Shown here piece after piece: positions 43,759 to 51,789 of a stretch of 64,000 bases of DNA. The stretch's first letter is position 1. Every line of letters begins with the position of its first letter. The translations under genes were made by a program, and so were the position numbers. The notes beneath the pieces were generated by a model, which was given only the letters and a program-made list of their open reading frames with translations, was not told where the DNA came from and searched no databases. Source of the stretch: Microlunatus kandeliicorticis (GTDB taxonomy: Bacteria > Actinomycetota > Actinomycetes > Propionibacteriales > Propionibacteriaceae); assembly GCF_014137855.1 (NCBI RefSeq), contig NZ_JACGWT010000002.1:62001-126000 (forward strand), given 5' to 3'.

Positions 43759-44436
43759 GTGAGCCCCGGACGTCGTGCCCTGCTGCTGTTCGGCGCCGCC
43801 GCGGGCTCGGTCGTGGGGGCCGCCGCCGCGGGCCTGGCCGGCTCGGTGATCATGGTCCGGCTGCTGGCGCGCGGCCGGGTGCTGTCCGAGGCCGAGGTGC
43901 CCGCCCGTGGGGTCGGGCTGGTCCTCGGCGCGCAGGTCTACCCGAGCGGACGTCCGTCGCGGTTCCTGGCCGCCCGGCTCGAGCTCGCCCGCCGGCTGTT
44001 CGCGCAGGGTCGGCTGGCGGTGATCATCGTCTCCGGCGACCGCCGGGCACCCGAGTACGACGAGCCCGCGGCCATGCGGCACTACCTGATCAACGTCGGG
44101 GTCCCGGCCGAGCGGATCGTGATCGACGGCGGCGGTCTCGACACCTTCGACTCCTGCCACCGCGCCCGGCACGTCTTCGGCGTCCGGCGGCTGACCGTCG
44201 TCAGCCAGACCTACCACCTGCCCCGGGCCGTGGCCACCGCTCGCGCGCTCGGGCTCGACGCCGTCGGGGTCGGCGACCGCACCGTCCGGGGTGGTGAGGC
44301 CTGGCGGCGCGGCGCGGTCCGCGACCAGATCGCCTGCGTCAAGACCGTGCTCGACCTGCTCGGCCACCTCGCCGGTCTCCGCGACCCGAGCGGCACCGAG
44401 CGCAGCGACGCCGTCCGCGAGGCCCTCGGCCGCTGA
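43759..44436 (+). CDS. DUF218 (YdcF/SanA-like) membrane-anchored protein
   Basis: 225 residues, GTG 43759. An N-terminal signal-anchor (about residues 5-35) is followed by a DUF218 fold with VGLVLGAQVYPSGRPS, VIIVSGD, EYDEPAAMRHYLINVGVP, RIVIDGGGLDTFDSCHRA and RRLTVVSQTYHLPRAV. SanA affects vancomycin sensitivity and envelope permeability in Escherichia coli; the reaction is unknown. It follows the MFS gene at 12 bases, so both are probably one transcript. Confidence 0.92.
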   Translation: MSPGRRALLLFGAAAGSVVGAAAAGLAGSVIMVRLLARGRVLSEAEVPARGVGLVLGAQVYPSGRPSRFLAARLELARRLFAQGRLAVIIVSGDRRAPEYDEPAAMRHYLINVGVPAERIVIDGGGLDTFDSCHRARHVFGVRRLTVVSQTYHLPRAVATARALGLDAVGVGDRTVRGGEAWRRGAVRDQIACVKTVLDLLGHLAGLRDPSGTERSDAVREALGR

Positions 44437-44446
44437 GTGCCCCGGG

Positions 44447-44580
44447 CGCATCGACAGGCTCAGCGCGCGGTCGGCTACCGCGCCCTGCGCGGTCGACCAC
44501 CGTGCCCTGCGCACGTTCTGCCCCACCGTGCCTGCGCACGTTCCGCACCACCCGCCCCGGGCGCTTCGACAGGCTCAGCG
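44447..44580. repeat. Two 19-bp interspersed repeats
   Basis: One copy with a single mismatch (CGCATCGACAGGCTCAGCG, 44447-44465) and one perfect copy (44562-44580), both in the plus orientation. They lie between the DUF218 gene and the Gly-rich protein gene, the only one of the four clusters not between converging genes. Between them the sequence GCGGTCGACCACCGTGCCCTGCG-type repeats of about 30 bases are also visible. Confidence 0.85.
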
Positions 44581-44611
44581 CGCGTGGTCGAGGCGGTCCT
44601 CGGTTGCTTGC

Positions 44612-44635
44612 GTAATGGTGTAATCATGTAAGTGA
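44612..44635 (+). promoter_or_regulatory. Three 8-bp direct repeats, probable ribbon-helix-helix operator
   Basis: GTAATGGT, GTAATCAT and GTAAGTGA begin at 44612, 44620 and 44628, exactly eight bases apart, in an AT-rich patch within GC-rich DNA. Gene start is 44675. Spaced direct repeats of this kind are used by ribbon-helix-helix (CopG/Arc-type) dimers, matching the fold of the gene's C-terminal part. Confidence 0.6.
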
Positions 44636-44674
44636 GCGCTCCGGCGGGGAGCGGTCACGAGCGAAGGAGCACCG

Positions 44675-45316
44675 ATGAAGGGACATCCGTTCTTCGGAGG
44701 AGGGCCCGGTCCGTTCCGGGGTCCGGGCGGTCACGGCTTCGGGCCGGGCGGCCCGGGCGAGGGTGGGCCGGGACGCGGCCGCGGGCGCGGGTTCGGTCGG
44801 CCGGGTGGCTGGCAGAACGTCGACCTGCCGTCGGCCGACGACGCGGCGGCGTGGTTCAGCGGGCGGCTGCCCGACGGCTGGTTCGGCGACGTCGACGTGA
44901 GCGTCGACCGCGAGGAGATCATCGTCGTCGGCACGCTGGCCGGCTTGGGTGCGGACGTCGCCCCGGCCGAGGCCGAGGGCCGGGTCAGCCGGTTCCGGGC
45001 CGACACCCGTGGCGAGCGGATGGCCATCGCCGAGGAGGCGCAGGCGCGGTACAAGCGCAAGGTGTCCTGGGGCGTCCGGGTGGGCGAGGCGACCACGCTG
45101 TTCACCCACATCTCGGTCCCGGTGATGACCCGGCTCCAGCAGCCCGAGCGCCAGGTGCTCGACACCCTGGTCGACGCCGGGGTCGCGCGGTCGCGGTCCG
45201 AGGCGCTGTCCTGGGCGGTCAAGCTGGTCGGCGAGCACGCCGAGGGCTGGCTGTCGGAGCTGCGGGAGGCCATGTCCGAGGTCGACAAGCTCCGCTCATC
45301 CGGTCCGGATCTCTGA
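44675..45316 (+). CDS. Gly-rich protein with ribbon-helix-helix-like C-terminal part
   Basis: 213 residues, ATG behind GAAGGAG. The first 45 residues are Gly/Pro/Arg-rich (GPGPFRGPGG, GRGRGRGFGR). The middle, WFSGRLPDGWFGDVDVSVDR and so on, is of unknown fold. The C-terminal about 75 residues read like a ribbon-helix-helix: SVPVMTRLQQPERQVLDTLV (strand-helix) and RSRSEALSWAVKLVGEHAEG (helix). The protein may be a regulator binding the 8-bp direct repeats in its own promoter. Similar proteins seem conserved in actinobacteria but I know no function. Confidence 0.7.
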   Translation: MKGHPFFGGGPGPFRGPGGHGFGPGGPGEGGPGRGRGRGFGRPGGWQNVDLPSADDAAAWFSGRLPDGWFGDVDVSVDREEIIVVGTLAGLGADVAPAEAEGRVSRFRADTRGERMAIAEEAQARYKRKVSWGVRVGEATTLFTHISVPVMTRLQQPERQVLDTLVDAGVARSRSEALSWAVKLVGEHAEGWLSELREAMSEVDKLRSSGPDL

Positions 45317-45367
45317 TCCCGCCACCGACGACAGCCGACCAGGCGGGGCCGACGCAGGTCGCGGGCG

Positions 45368-45409
45368 ACCGGACGCAGGGATGAGCGGAAGCTGAGCCCT
45401 GCGTCCGGT
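45368..45409 (+). terminator. Terminator of the Gly-rich protein gene
   Basis: ACCGGACGCAGGG (45368-45380) and CCCTGCGTCCGGT (45397-45409) are perfect 13-bp arms with a 16-base loop, 52 bases after the stop. Confidence 0.7.
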
Positions 45410-45458
45410 TCACCGGCCGCGGTGGAATAGCCGGGGCGTTGGTGTCGTTCCGCCCCGT

Positions 45459-45479
45459 GTGCCCGGTGATCCCGGGCAC
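45459..45479 (+). promoter_or_regulatory. Small hairpin in the leader of the alcohol dehydrogenase gene
   Basis: GTGCCCGG-TGATC-CCGGGCAC is a perfect 8-bp stem, 33 bases upstream of the ATG. Its role is unknown; it may mark an operator. Confidence 0.35.
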
Positions 45480-45511
45480 GTCTGTTTCCCGCACGTCGAG
45501 AGGATGACCGC

Positions 45512-46552
45512 ATGACCACCGTCACCGCCCTGTCCGCCCCGAAGGCCTCCGCTCCGTTCGAGCGCGCCGAGCTCGAGCGTCGGGAGGTGAAGGGCGACGA
45601 CGTCAGGATCGACATCCGGTACGCCGGCATCTGCCACTCCGACATCCACACCGTGCGTGAGGAGTGGGGTCCGGCCAACTTCCCGCTCACCCCGGGCCAC
45701 GAGATCATCGGCACCGTCACCGAGGTCGGCCCGGACGTCACCAAGTACGCCGTGGGCGACACGGTCGGGGTCGGCTGCTTCGTCAACTCCTGCGGTGAGT
45801 GCGAGGCCTGCAAGGACGGCGAGGAGCAGTACTGCTCGAAGGGCGTCGTCCAGACCTACAACAGCAAGGACTACGACGGCACCGCGACCCAGGGCGGCTA
45901 CAGCCAGGGCATCGTCGTGCGCGAGCCGTTCGTGGTGCGGGTCCCCGACGGGGTCGACCTGGCCGCCACCACCCCGCTGCTGTGCGCCGGCATCACCACC
46001 TACGCGCCGCTCAAGCGCTACGGCGCCGGTCCCGGCCAGAAGGTCGGGGTGATCGGTCTCGGCGGCCTCGGGCACGTCGCGGTCAAGATCGCCGCGGCCC
46101 TCGGAGCCGAGGTCAGCGTGCTGAGCCGTACCGACGCCAAGGCCGACGACGGCAAGGCGTTCGGCGCCTCGGCCTACTACGCCACCGAGGACGACCAGGT
46201 CTTTGAGGACCTGGCCAACCACTTCGACCTGATCATCAACACCGTGGGTGCCTCGGTCGACCTCGACCGGTTCTTCGGGCTGCTCGGTCGCGGCGGCGTG
46301 ATGGTCAACGTCGGCGCCCCGAGCGAGAAGCAGAGCTTCAACATCTTCAGCCTGATCGGGATGCGACGCTCCTACGCCGGCTCGCTGGTCGGCGGTCTCG
46401 CTGAGACCCAGGAGATGCTCGACTTCTGCGCCGAGCACGGGATCACCGCGACCGTCGAGGTGATCAAGGCCGACCAGGTCGACGACTACTACGACAAGGT
46501 CGTCTCCGGCGACGTCCGCTACCGCGCGGTGATCGACACCGCGACGATCTGA
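45512..46552 (+). CDS. Zinc-dependent NAD(P) alcohol dehydrogenase (cinnamyl/YahK type)
   Basis: 346 residues, ATG 45512 with GAGAGGATGACCGC upstream. The catalytic zinc site is GICHSDIHTVREEWG (Cys, His) and GHEIIG; the structural zinc cysteines are in NSCGECEACKDGEEQYC. NAD(P) binding is by VGVIGLGGLGHVAVKIAAALG. It fits the CAD/YahK group (broad reduction of aldehydes with NADPH). FFGLLGRGGVMVNVGAPSE is typical. It stands alone with its own leader and terminator. Confidence 0.95.
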   Translation: MTTVTALSAPKASAPFERAELERREVKGDDVRIDIRYAGICHSDIHTVREEWGPANFPLTPGHEIIGTVTEVGPDVTKYAVGDTVGVGCFVNSCGECEACKDGEEQYCSKGVVQTYNSKDYDGTATQGGYSQGIVVREPFVVRVPDGVDLAATTPLLCAGITTYAPLKRYGAGPGQKVGVIGLGGLGHVAVKIAAALGAEVSVLSRTDAKADDGKAFGASAYYATEDDQVFEDLANHFDLIINTVGASVDLDRFFGLLGRGGVMVNVGAPSEKQSFNIFSLIGMRRSYAGSLVGGLAETQEMLDFCAEHGITATVEVIKADQVDDYYDKVVSGDVRYRAVIDTATI

Positions 46553-46577
46553 TCACCAGGACCTGATCACGACGGAC

Positions 46578-46617
46578 GACGGCCCCGGCCCACCCGCGCG
46601 GGTGGACCGGGGCCGTC
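46578..46617. terminator. Bidirectional terminator between converging dehydrogenase and pgi genes
   Basis: GACGGCCCCGG-c-CCACCC pairs with GGGTGG-a-CCGGGGCCGTC across a 4-base GCGC loop; 17 base pairs with one mismatch. It lies between the two stops. Confidence 0.8.
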
Positions 46618-46623
46618 GCGCGT

Positions 46624-48297
46624 TCAGCGTCGCTGGTCGCGGTAGTAGCTGATCAACGCCCGGGTCGAGGCGTCCTGCTTCTGCAGCGCCTCGGTGTCGC
46701 CGCCGACCGCCGGGGTGAGCTCCTTGGCCAGCACCTTGCCCAGCTCGACGCCCCACTGGTCGAAGCTGTCGATGCCCCACACGGTGCCTTCGGTGAAGGT
46801 GATGTGCTCGTACAGTGCGATCAGCTGGCCGACCACCGACGGGCTCAGCTCGGGCGCCATGATCGAGGTCGTCGGCCGGTTGCCGCTGAACACCCGGGCC
46901 GGGACGATCGCCTCGGCGGTGCCCTCGGCGCGCACCTCGTCGGCCGTCTTGCCGAAGGCCAGCGCCGCGGTCTGGGCGAAGAAGTTCGCCAGGAACAGCT
47001 CGTGCACGTCCGAGTCGCCCTCGCGCAGCGGGTGCGCCGGGTTGGCCACCGCGATGAAGTCGGCCGGGATCAACCGGGTGCCCTGGTGGATCAGCTGGTA
47101 GAAGGCGTGCTGGCCGTTGGTCCCGGGCTCACCCCAGAACACCTCGCCCGTGTTGGTGGTGACCGGGCTGCCGTCCCAGCGGACACCCTTGCCGTTGGAC
47201 TCCATGGTCAGCTGCTGCAGATAGGCCGGGAAGCGGTGCAGGTACTGCGCGTAGGGCAGCACCGCGTGGGTCTCGGCGCCGAAGAAGTTGCTGTACCAGA
47301 CGTTGATCAAGCCCATCAGCACCGGGACGTTCTGGGCGGTCGGGGTGCTGCGGAAGTGCTCGTCGATCGCGTGGAAGCCCGCCAGGAAGGCCTGGAAGTT
47401 CTCCGGCCCGATGGCCACCGCGACCGAGGTGCCGATCGCCGAGTCGACCGAGTAGCGGCCGCCGACCCAGTCCCAGAAGCCGAAGGCGTTGTCGGGGTCG
47501 ATGCCGAAGTCGGCGACCTTGTCGAGCGCGGTCGAGACCGCGACGAAGTGCTTGGCCACCGCCTCCTTCGCGGAGGCGTCCTGGTCGTCGATCGCCCCGC
47601 TGCGGCGCAGCCCGTCGAGCAGCCAGCTGCGGGCCAGCTTGGCGTTGGTCAGCGTCTCCAGGGTGGTGAAGGTCTTGGAGGCGACGATGAACAGCGTGGT
47701 CTCGGGGTCGAGCCCGGCGGTCTTCTCCGCGACGTCGGTGGGGTCGATGTTGGAGACGAAGCGGCAGCTGAGACCGTCCTGCTTGTAGGGGATCAGCGCC
47801 TCGTAGACCATCACCGGCCCGAGGTCGGAGCCCCCGATGCCGATGTTGATCACGGTCTCGATCCGCTTGCCGGTGACCCCGGTCCACTCGCCGCTGCGGA
47901 CCCGGGTGGCGAAGGCGTAGACCTTGTCCAGCGTGGCGTGGACGTCGGCGACGACGTGCTGGCCGTCGACGTCGAGCTCGACGTCGGCCGGGTCGCGCAG
48001 CGCGGTGTGCAGCACCGCGCGGTCCTCGGTCGGGTTGACGTGCTCGCCGCGGAACATGGCCTCGCGCCGGTCGGCCAGGCCGACCTCGTCGGCCAGCTGC
48101 ACCAGCGCCGCCAGCACCTCGTCGGTGACCAGGTTCTTGCTCAGGTCGACGAACAGGTCGCCGGCGGTGTGGCTGAAGCGCTCGGCCCGACCCGGGTCGG
48201 TGGCGAACCAACCGCGCAGATCGGGCTGGAGCTCGCCGTGGAGCCGGGTCAGCGTGGCCCAGGCCTGGGTGCTGGTGGGGTCAACCGGTGCCGCCAT
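46624..48297 (-). CDS. pgi: Glucose-6-phosphate isomerase
   Basis: 557 residues from ATG 48297 (CGGAGA upstream; the frame extends nine codons further). It interconverts glucose-6-phosphate and fructose-6-phosphate. Both sugar-isomerase domains show the PGI signatures: [40 protein letters not shown] and [15 protein letters not shown], plus [14 protein letters not shown] near the C-terminus. Length and order are normal. It supplies glycolysis or gluconeogenesis with the product of ppgK. Confidence 0.97.
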   Translation of the reverse strand: MAAPVDPTSTQAWATLTRLHGELQPDLRGWFATDPGRAERFSHTAGDLFVDLSKNLVTDEVLAALVQLADEVGLADRREAMFRGEHVNPTEDRAVLHTALRDPADVELDVDGQHVVADVHATLDKVYAFATRVRSGEWTGVTGKRIETVINIGIGGSDLGPVMVYEALIPYKQDGLSCRFVSNIDPTDVAEKTAGLDPETTLFIVASKTFTTLETLTNAKLARSWLLDGLRRSGAIDDQDASAKEAVAKHFVAVSTALDKVADFGIDPDNAFGFWDWVGGRYSVDSAIGTSVAVAIGPENFQAFLAGFHAIDEHFRSTPTAQNVPVLMGLINVWYSNFFGAETHAVLPYAQYLHRFPAYLQQLTMESNGKGVRWDGSPVTTNTGEVFWGEPGTNGQHAFYQLIHQGTRLIPADFIAVANPAHPLREGDSDVHELFLANFFAQTAALAFGKTADEVRAEGTAEAIVPARVFSGNRPTTSIMAPELSPSVVGQLIALYEHITFTEGTVWGIDSFDQWGVELGKVLAKELTPAVGGDTEALQKQDASTRALISYYRDQRR

Positions 48298-48412
48298 GAG
48301 TCTCCGTCCGAGTCCGCGGCGCACGTCGGCGCGCCGTCGTGCCGACGATACTGAGCCGGTTTCGCGGCCTCGGCACCAACCCGGCGGCCGCCGACGGCGT
48401 TAGCCTCGGGCC

Positions 48413-49945
48413 GTGTCCGACCCACGGCTGACCCGGGCCCGCGCCGAGCCCGTCCGCGGCGAGGCGATGCCCGGCTTCGAGTCGGACTTCCGCACCGACC
48501 TCGAGCGGATCCGGTTCGCGCCGTCGTTCGCCCGGCTGGCCGAGGTGACCCAGGTGGTGACCTCGGCGGCGACCGGCGGCGTGGTGCACAACCGGCTGTC
48601 GCACTCGATCAAGGTCACCGCGATCGCCCGCGCCGTCGCGGTCCGGCTGCTCCAGCAGACCGACCCGGCCCTGCTGTCCCGTCTCGGCGGGCTCGACCAC
48701 GTCGTCGTCCAGGCCGCGGCGGCCGCGCACGACCTGGGACACCCGCCCTTCGGCCACCTCGGCGAGCGCACCCTCGACCGGCTCGGACGCGAGCGGTTCG
48801 GTCTGCGCGACGGGTTCGAGGGAAACGCGCAGACGTTCCGCATCCTCACCGAGCTCGAGGTGCACGGACCCGGCGACGAGGGACTCAACCTGACCACCGC
48901 CGTCCGGGCCGCGGTCTGCAAGTACCCGTGGGGCCGGTTCGTCGACCCGGACCCGCACCCCACCGCGTGGCCCGAACCGCCGCGGGGTGCCGGGCACGGC
49001 CGGGACGCGCCCGGCGCGGCCAAGTTCAGCGCCTACGACCTCGACCTCACCGAGATGCGCACCGTGCTCGACGCCTTCGCCGACCTGCCGCCGGGACGCC
49101 AGACCCTCGAGTGCTCGGTGATGGATCTGGCCGACGACATCGCGTACTCGGTGCACGACGTCGAGGACTTCCACCGGTCGACCGTGCTGCAGTACTCGGT
49201 GGTCGCGCCCGAGTTCCGCGAGTGGATGGCCGCCCAGCGCCCGTTCTCGCGGCTCGACGACGACGAGCTGCACGACCTGCGCCGCACCCCGGGCGCCGGG
49301 CTCGAACGGCTCCGCCGCCGGCTGGCCACCAAGGACGGCTGGATCTACGACGAGGACACCTTCGCCGAGGCCGTGGTGCGGGTCGGCGCCGAGTTCGTCG
49401 ACGGGGTGCTGGCCCAGCCCTACGACGGCTCGATGGCCGCCGACCGCGCGGTCACCGGATTCACCTCGCGGTGGATCGACGAGCTGATCGGGGCGGTGCA
49501 GATCCTCCCCGACCCCCCGGTCCGCGGCGCGTACGTGGTGCTCCCGGCCGCCGCGTGGCACCAGGTGTCGGTGCTCAAGTTCGTCCACTCCTACTTCATC
49601 CTCGAGCGGCCCGACCTGGCCATGTTCCAGCGCGGCCAGGCCGAGACCCTGACCCGGCTGGTCGGCGCGCTCGACGACTGGCTCTCCGACCGCACCGACG
49701 CCGGACGGGCACCACGCCGGCTGATCGACCTGATCACTGCGGCCCGGATGGGCTACGAACGGGTGGCCGAGGAGGCGCCGCACCTGCTGGCCCCGCGGAT
49801 CTCGCTGCCCGAGCTGGCCCGGATGGCGCGCGGCCGCGGGATCATCGACTACGTCAGCGGGCTGACCGACGAGCAGGCGCTCGCCTTCGCCGGCCGGCTG
49901 GGCGGCCGGTCGCACAGTGTCCTCTGGTCGGCCGGCGACATCTGA
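48413..49945 (+). CDS. dgt: dGTP triphosphohydrolase-like HD-domain protein
   Basis: 510 residues, GTG start. The HD core has NRLSHSIKVTAIARAVA, AAAHDLGHPPFGHLGERTLD (the HD metal site) and DLADDIAYSVHDVEDF. This is the order of dGTPase-like proteins, which cleave dNTP to nucleoside and triphosphate and can lower dNTP pools or limit phage replication. It is longer than the minimal family member by insertions around residues 140-190. The M50-like gene follows at 84 bases. Confidence 0.92.
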   Translation: MSDPRLTRARAEPVRGEAMPGFESDFRTDLERIRFAPSFARLAEVTQVVTSAATGGVVHNRLSHSIKVTAIARAVAVRLLQQTDPALLSRLGGLDHVVVQAAAAAHDLGHPPFGHLGERTLDRLGRERFGLRDGFEGNAQTFRILTELEVHGPGDEGLNLTTAVRAAVCKYPWGRFVDPDPHPTAWPEPPRGAGHGRDAPGAAKFSAYDLDLTEMRTVLDAFADLPPGRQTLECSVMDLADDIAYSVHDVEDFHRSTVLQYSVVAPEFREWMAAQRPFSRLDDDELHDLRRTPGAGLERLRRRLATKDGWIYDEDTFAEAVVRVGAEFVDGVLAQPYDGSMAADRAVTGFTSRWIDELIGAVQILPDPPVRGAYVVLPAAAWHQVSVLKFVHSYFILERPDLAMFQRGQAETLTRLVGALDDWLSDRTDAGRAPRRLIDLITAARMGYERVAEEAPHLLAPRISLPELARMARGRGIIDYVSGLTDEQALAFAGRLGGRSHSVLWSAGDI

Positions 49946-50029
49946 CCCAGCCGGTCGGACGCGAAGTCGGGGTCGGCTGGGCGGTGTGGGCGAGCCGCCG
50001 GCGGTTGGGCCGGGCCGCAGACTGGTCGG

Positions 50030-50755
50030 GTGGAGCTGCTCGGGGAGATCTGGCGTCGGGCCACCGCCGTCCAGCAGCCGCCACCGGTCGAGGTGGTGCT
50101 CGGCGCCGCGCTGGCCGCGTTCGTCCTGGTCGTCGTGCCGGGCACCTGGCCGGCCGCCCGGATGCTGGTGACGATCGTCCACGAGGGGGCGCACGGCTTC
50201 GTCGCGCTGCTGGCCGGACGCCGGCTCCAGGGGATCCGGCTGCACTCGGACACCTCGGGACTGACCGTGTCCAAGGGACCGGCCCGCGGGCCCGGGATGG
50301 TGGCCACGCTGGCCGCCGGCTATCTCGGTCCGGCAGTGGTCGGGCTGGTCGCAGCGCTGCTGCTCGCCGCCGGCCACGCGCTGGCGCTGCTCTGGCTGGT
50401 CGTGCTGGTGCTCGGTCTGATGCTGCTGCAGATCCGCAACCTGTTCGGTCTGGTGGTGCTGCTCGGCGCCGGAGCGGTGATGGTCGGAGTCAGCTGGTAC
50501 CTGAGCGCCCCGGTGCAGTCGGGCATCGCCTACCTGATCACCTGGCTGTTGCTGATCGCCGCGCCCAAGCCGGTGGTCGAGCTGATCGGACGTCGGACGC
50601 GCGACCGGAGCGGCACCTCCGACGTCGATCAGCTGGCCCGGCTGACCTGGGTGCCCGGGGTGGTCTGGGCCGGGCTGTTCCTGCTGGCCAACCTGGCCGG
50701 GTTGGCGGTCGGGGTGACCGTGCTGGTGCCGTCGCTGCTCACCGGGCGGGGCTGA
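50030..50755 (+). CDS. M50-family-like membrane protein (HEGAH)
   Basis: 241 residues, GTG start. It carries VTIVHEGAHGFVALLAGRRLQGIRL, in which HEGAH is the zinc-binding HExxH of the M50/site-2-protease-like superfamily; five or six hydrophobic segments follow. A second zinc-ligand motif (NxxPxPxxDG or similar) was not recognised, which is usual for the M50B-like DUF4405-type relatives. The protein therefore resembles a small intramembrane metalloprotease; the substrate is unknown. No PDZ domain is present. A terminator follows. Confidence 0.82.
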   Translation: MELLGEIWRRATAVQQPPPVEVVLGAALAAFVLVVVPGTWPAARMLVTIVHEGAHGFVALLAGRRLQGIRLHSDTSGLTVSKGPARGPGMVATLAAGYLGPAVVGLVAALLLAAGHALALLWLVVLVLGLMLLQIRNLFGLVVLLGAGAVMVGVSWYLSAPVQSGIAYLITWLLLIAAPKPVVELIGRRTRDRSGTSDVDQLARLTWVPGVVWAGLFLLANLAGLAVGVTVLVPSLLTGRG

Positions 50756-50794
50756 TCGTCGGGGAGCTGATCGTCGGGCGGGCTGATCGTCGGG
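50751..50794 (+). repeat. Three direct copies of GCTGATCGTCGGG
   Basis: The 13-base unit begins at 50751, 50766 and 50782. The first covers the stop codon of the M50-like gene. The copies are perfect, separated by two or three variable bases. Confidence 0.7.
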
Positions 50795-50811
50795 CGCACC
50801 GCCGGGAACGA

Positions 50812-50844
50812 CAGCACGCCCCGGCCGAGGGCCGGGGCGTGCTG
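50812..50844. terminator. Bidirectional terminator
   Basis: CAGCACGCCCCGGCC-GAG-GGCCGGGGCGTGCTG is a perfect 15-bp stem with a 3-base loop. It sits between the M50-like gene and the converging small gene. Confidence 0.85.
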
Positions 50845-50885
50845 GGGTTCTGGTGTGCGGGCCTGCTCCGTTGCCGGCCGACGGC

Positions 50886-51032
50886 TCAGCGGTCGAACGC
50901 GCTCCGCTGGGCGGCGAGGACCAGCTCATCGCGCATCGCCGGGGTCGCGGCGGTGGCGATCGCCCGGTTGAGCTCACGACGCTGGCGGGCGTCGACCTGA
51001 CGGGTACGGATGGCCTGGAACAGGCGGGACAT
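50886..51032 (-). CDS. Small basic protein, 48 residues
   Basis: ATG at 51030-51032 is preceded by GAAAGAAGG. The product starts MSRLFQAIRTRQVDARQRRE and ends in ELVLAAQRSAFDR: helical and Arg/Gln/Ala-rich, with no membrane segment. Small proteins with this pattern occur in other actinobacteria with no known function. A clear palindromic site lies 45-67 bases upstream of the start, so it is probably a regulated real gene. Confidence 0.65.
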   Translation of the reverse strand: MSRLFQAIRTRQVDARQRRELNRAIATAATPAMRDELVLAAQRSAFDR

Positions 51033-51076
51033 GCTGACGGACCTTCTTTCGGGCGGTGCTCTGCGGTGAATCCGAC

Positions 51077-51099
51077 ATCGAAGACTTCGATATCGAAGT
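51077..51099. promoter_or_regulatory. Palindromic operator, three alternating ATCGAAG units
   Basis: ATCGAAG-A-CTTCGAT-ATCGAAG-T: an odd palindrome (51077-51091) overlaps an even one, ACTTCGATATCGAAGT (51084-51099). The region is AT-rich by local standards and 45 bases upstream of the small gene's ATG. Motifs of this type bind PadR-like or similar winged-helix dimers; the regulator is not in view. Confidence 0.6.
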
Positions 51100-51194
51100 A
51101 CTAGGGTAACGCGACACCGGGTCGCCGTTATTCCAGCGACCTCCGCAGAGGAGACGACCGCCCGAGCGGTCGGTGATCCGCAGCCCGGACGGAG

Positions 51195-51683
51195 TCAGGC
51201 AGCCTGACCGAAGCGCCGGTCCTCGAGCACCAGCCCGACGTTCTCGAGCTCGCCCTCGACCCGGATCCGCTCGACCTCGCGGTCGATGCCGTCGGGCGCC
51301 TCGGCGAGCCGCTGCTCGACCCCGAGCATCCCGCAGGCCTGGATCAGCACCTGGTCGTAGGCCATCCGGGCGCCGAACTGCTGGACGGCCGAGCGCTCGA
51401 CCTCCTGGCCGAGCAGCCGACGCAGCCGACGCAGGTCGGCAGCCAGCCGCTCGATCGGGACGCCGCGCTGGCGGCGCAGCGCCCGGACCTCGTGGCGGTG
51501 GACGAGCAGGTCACGCACCCGGTAGCCGGGGCCGTTCACCGCGACCTCGAGCCGCCAGCGGCGGAAGCGCTCCTCGTAGCGTCCGCAGAACGCCTCGAAG
51601 CCCAGGTGGCACAGCAGGGGGACGCCGATCATGATGGCGATGGCGATGGCCGCCAACAGCACCTGATACGGGTCCACTCCCAT
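51195..51683 (-). CDS. Single-pass membrane protein of unknown function
   Basis: 162 residues from ATG 51683; the frame extends further upstream as Arg-rich nonsense. One transmembrane helix (about residues 6-29) is followed by a charged, mostly helical cytoplasmic part rich in Arg and Leu (LRRQRGVPIERLAADLRRLRR), including a possible coiled coil. I recognise no family. It is 100 bases downstream of the SH3/VldE-like gene, read in the same direction. Confidence 0.75.
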   Translation of the reverse strand: MGVDPYQVLLAAIAIAIMIGVPLLCHLGFEAFCGRYEERFRRWRLEVAVNGPGYRVRDLLVHRHEVRALRRQRGVPIERLAADLRRLRRLLGQEVERSAVQQFGARMAYDQVLIQACGMLGVEQRLAEAPDGIDREVERIRVEGELENVGLVLEDRRFGQAA

Positions 51684-51789
51684 AGCACGGACCCTATGCC
51701 CGGGTCGGCTCCGACACCACGGGCGGGGACGGATCTCGCGACGGATCGTGACCTTCCGGTGCCGATTCCGTACGGCCACCCGCCCGGGC

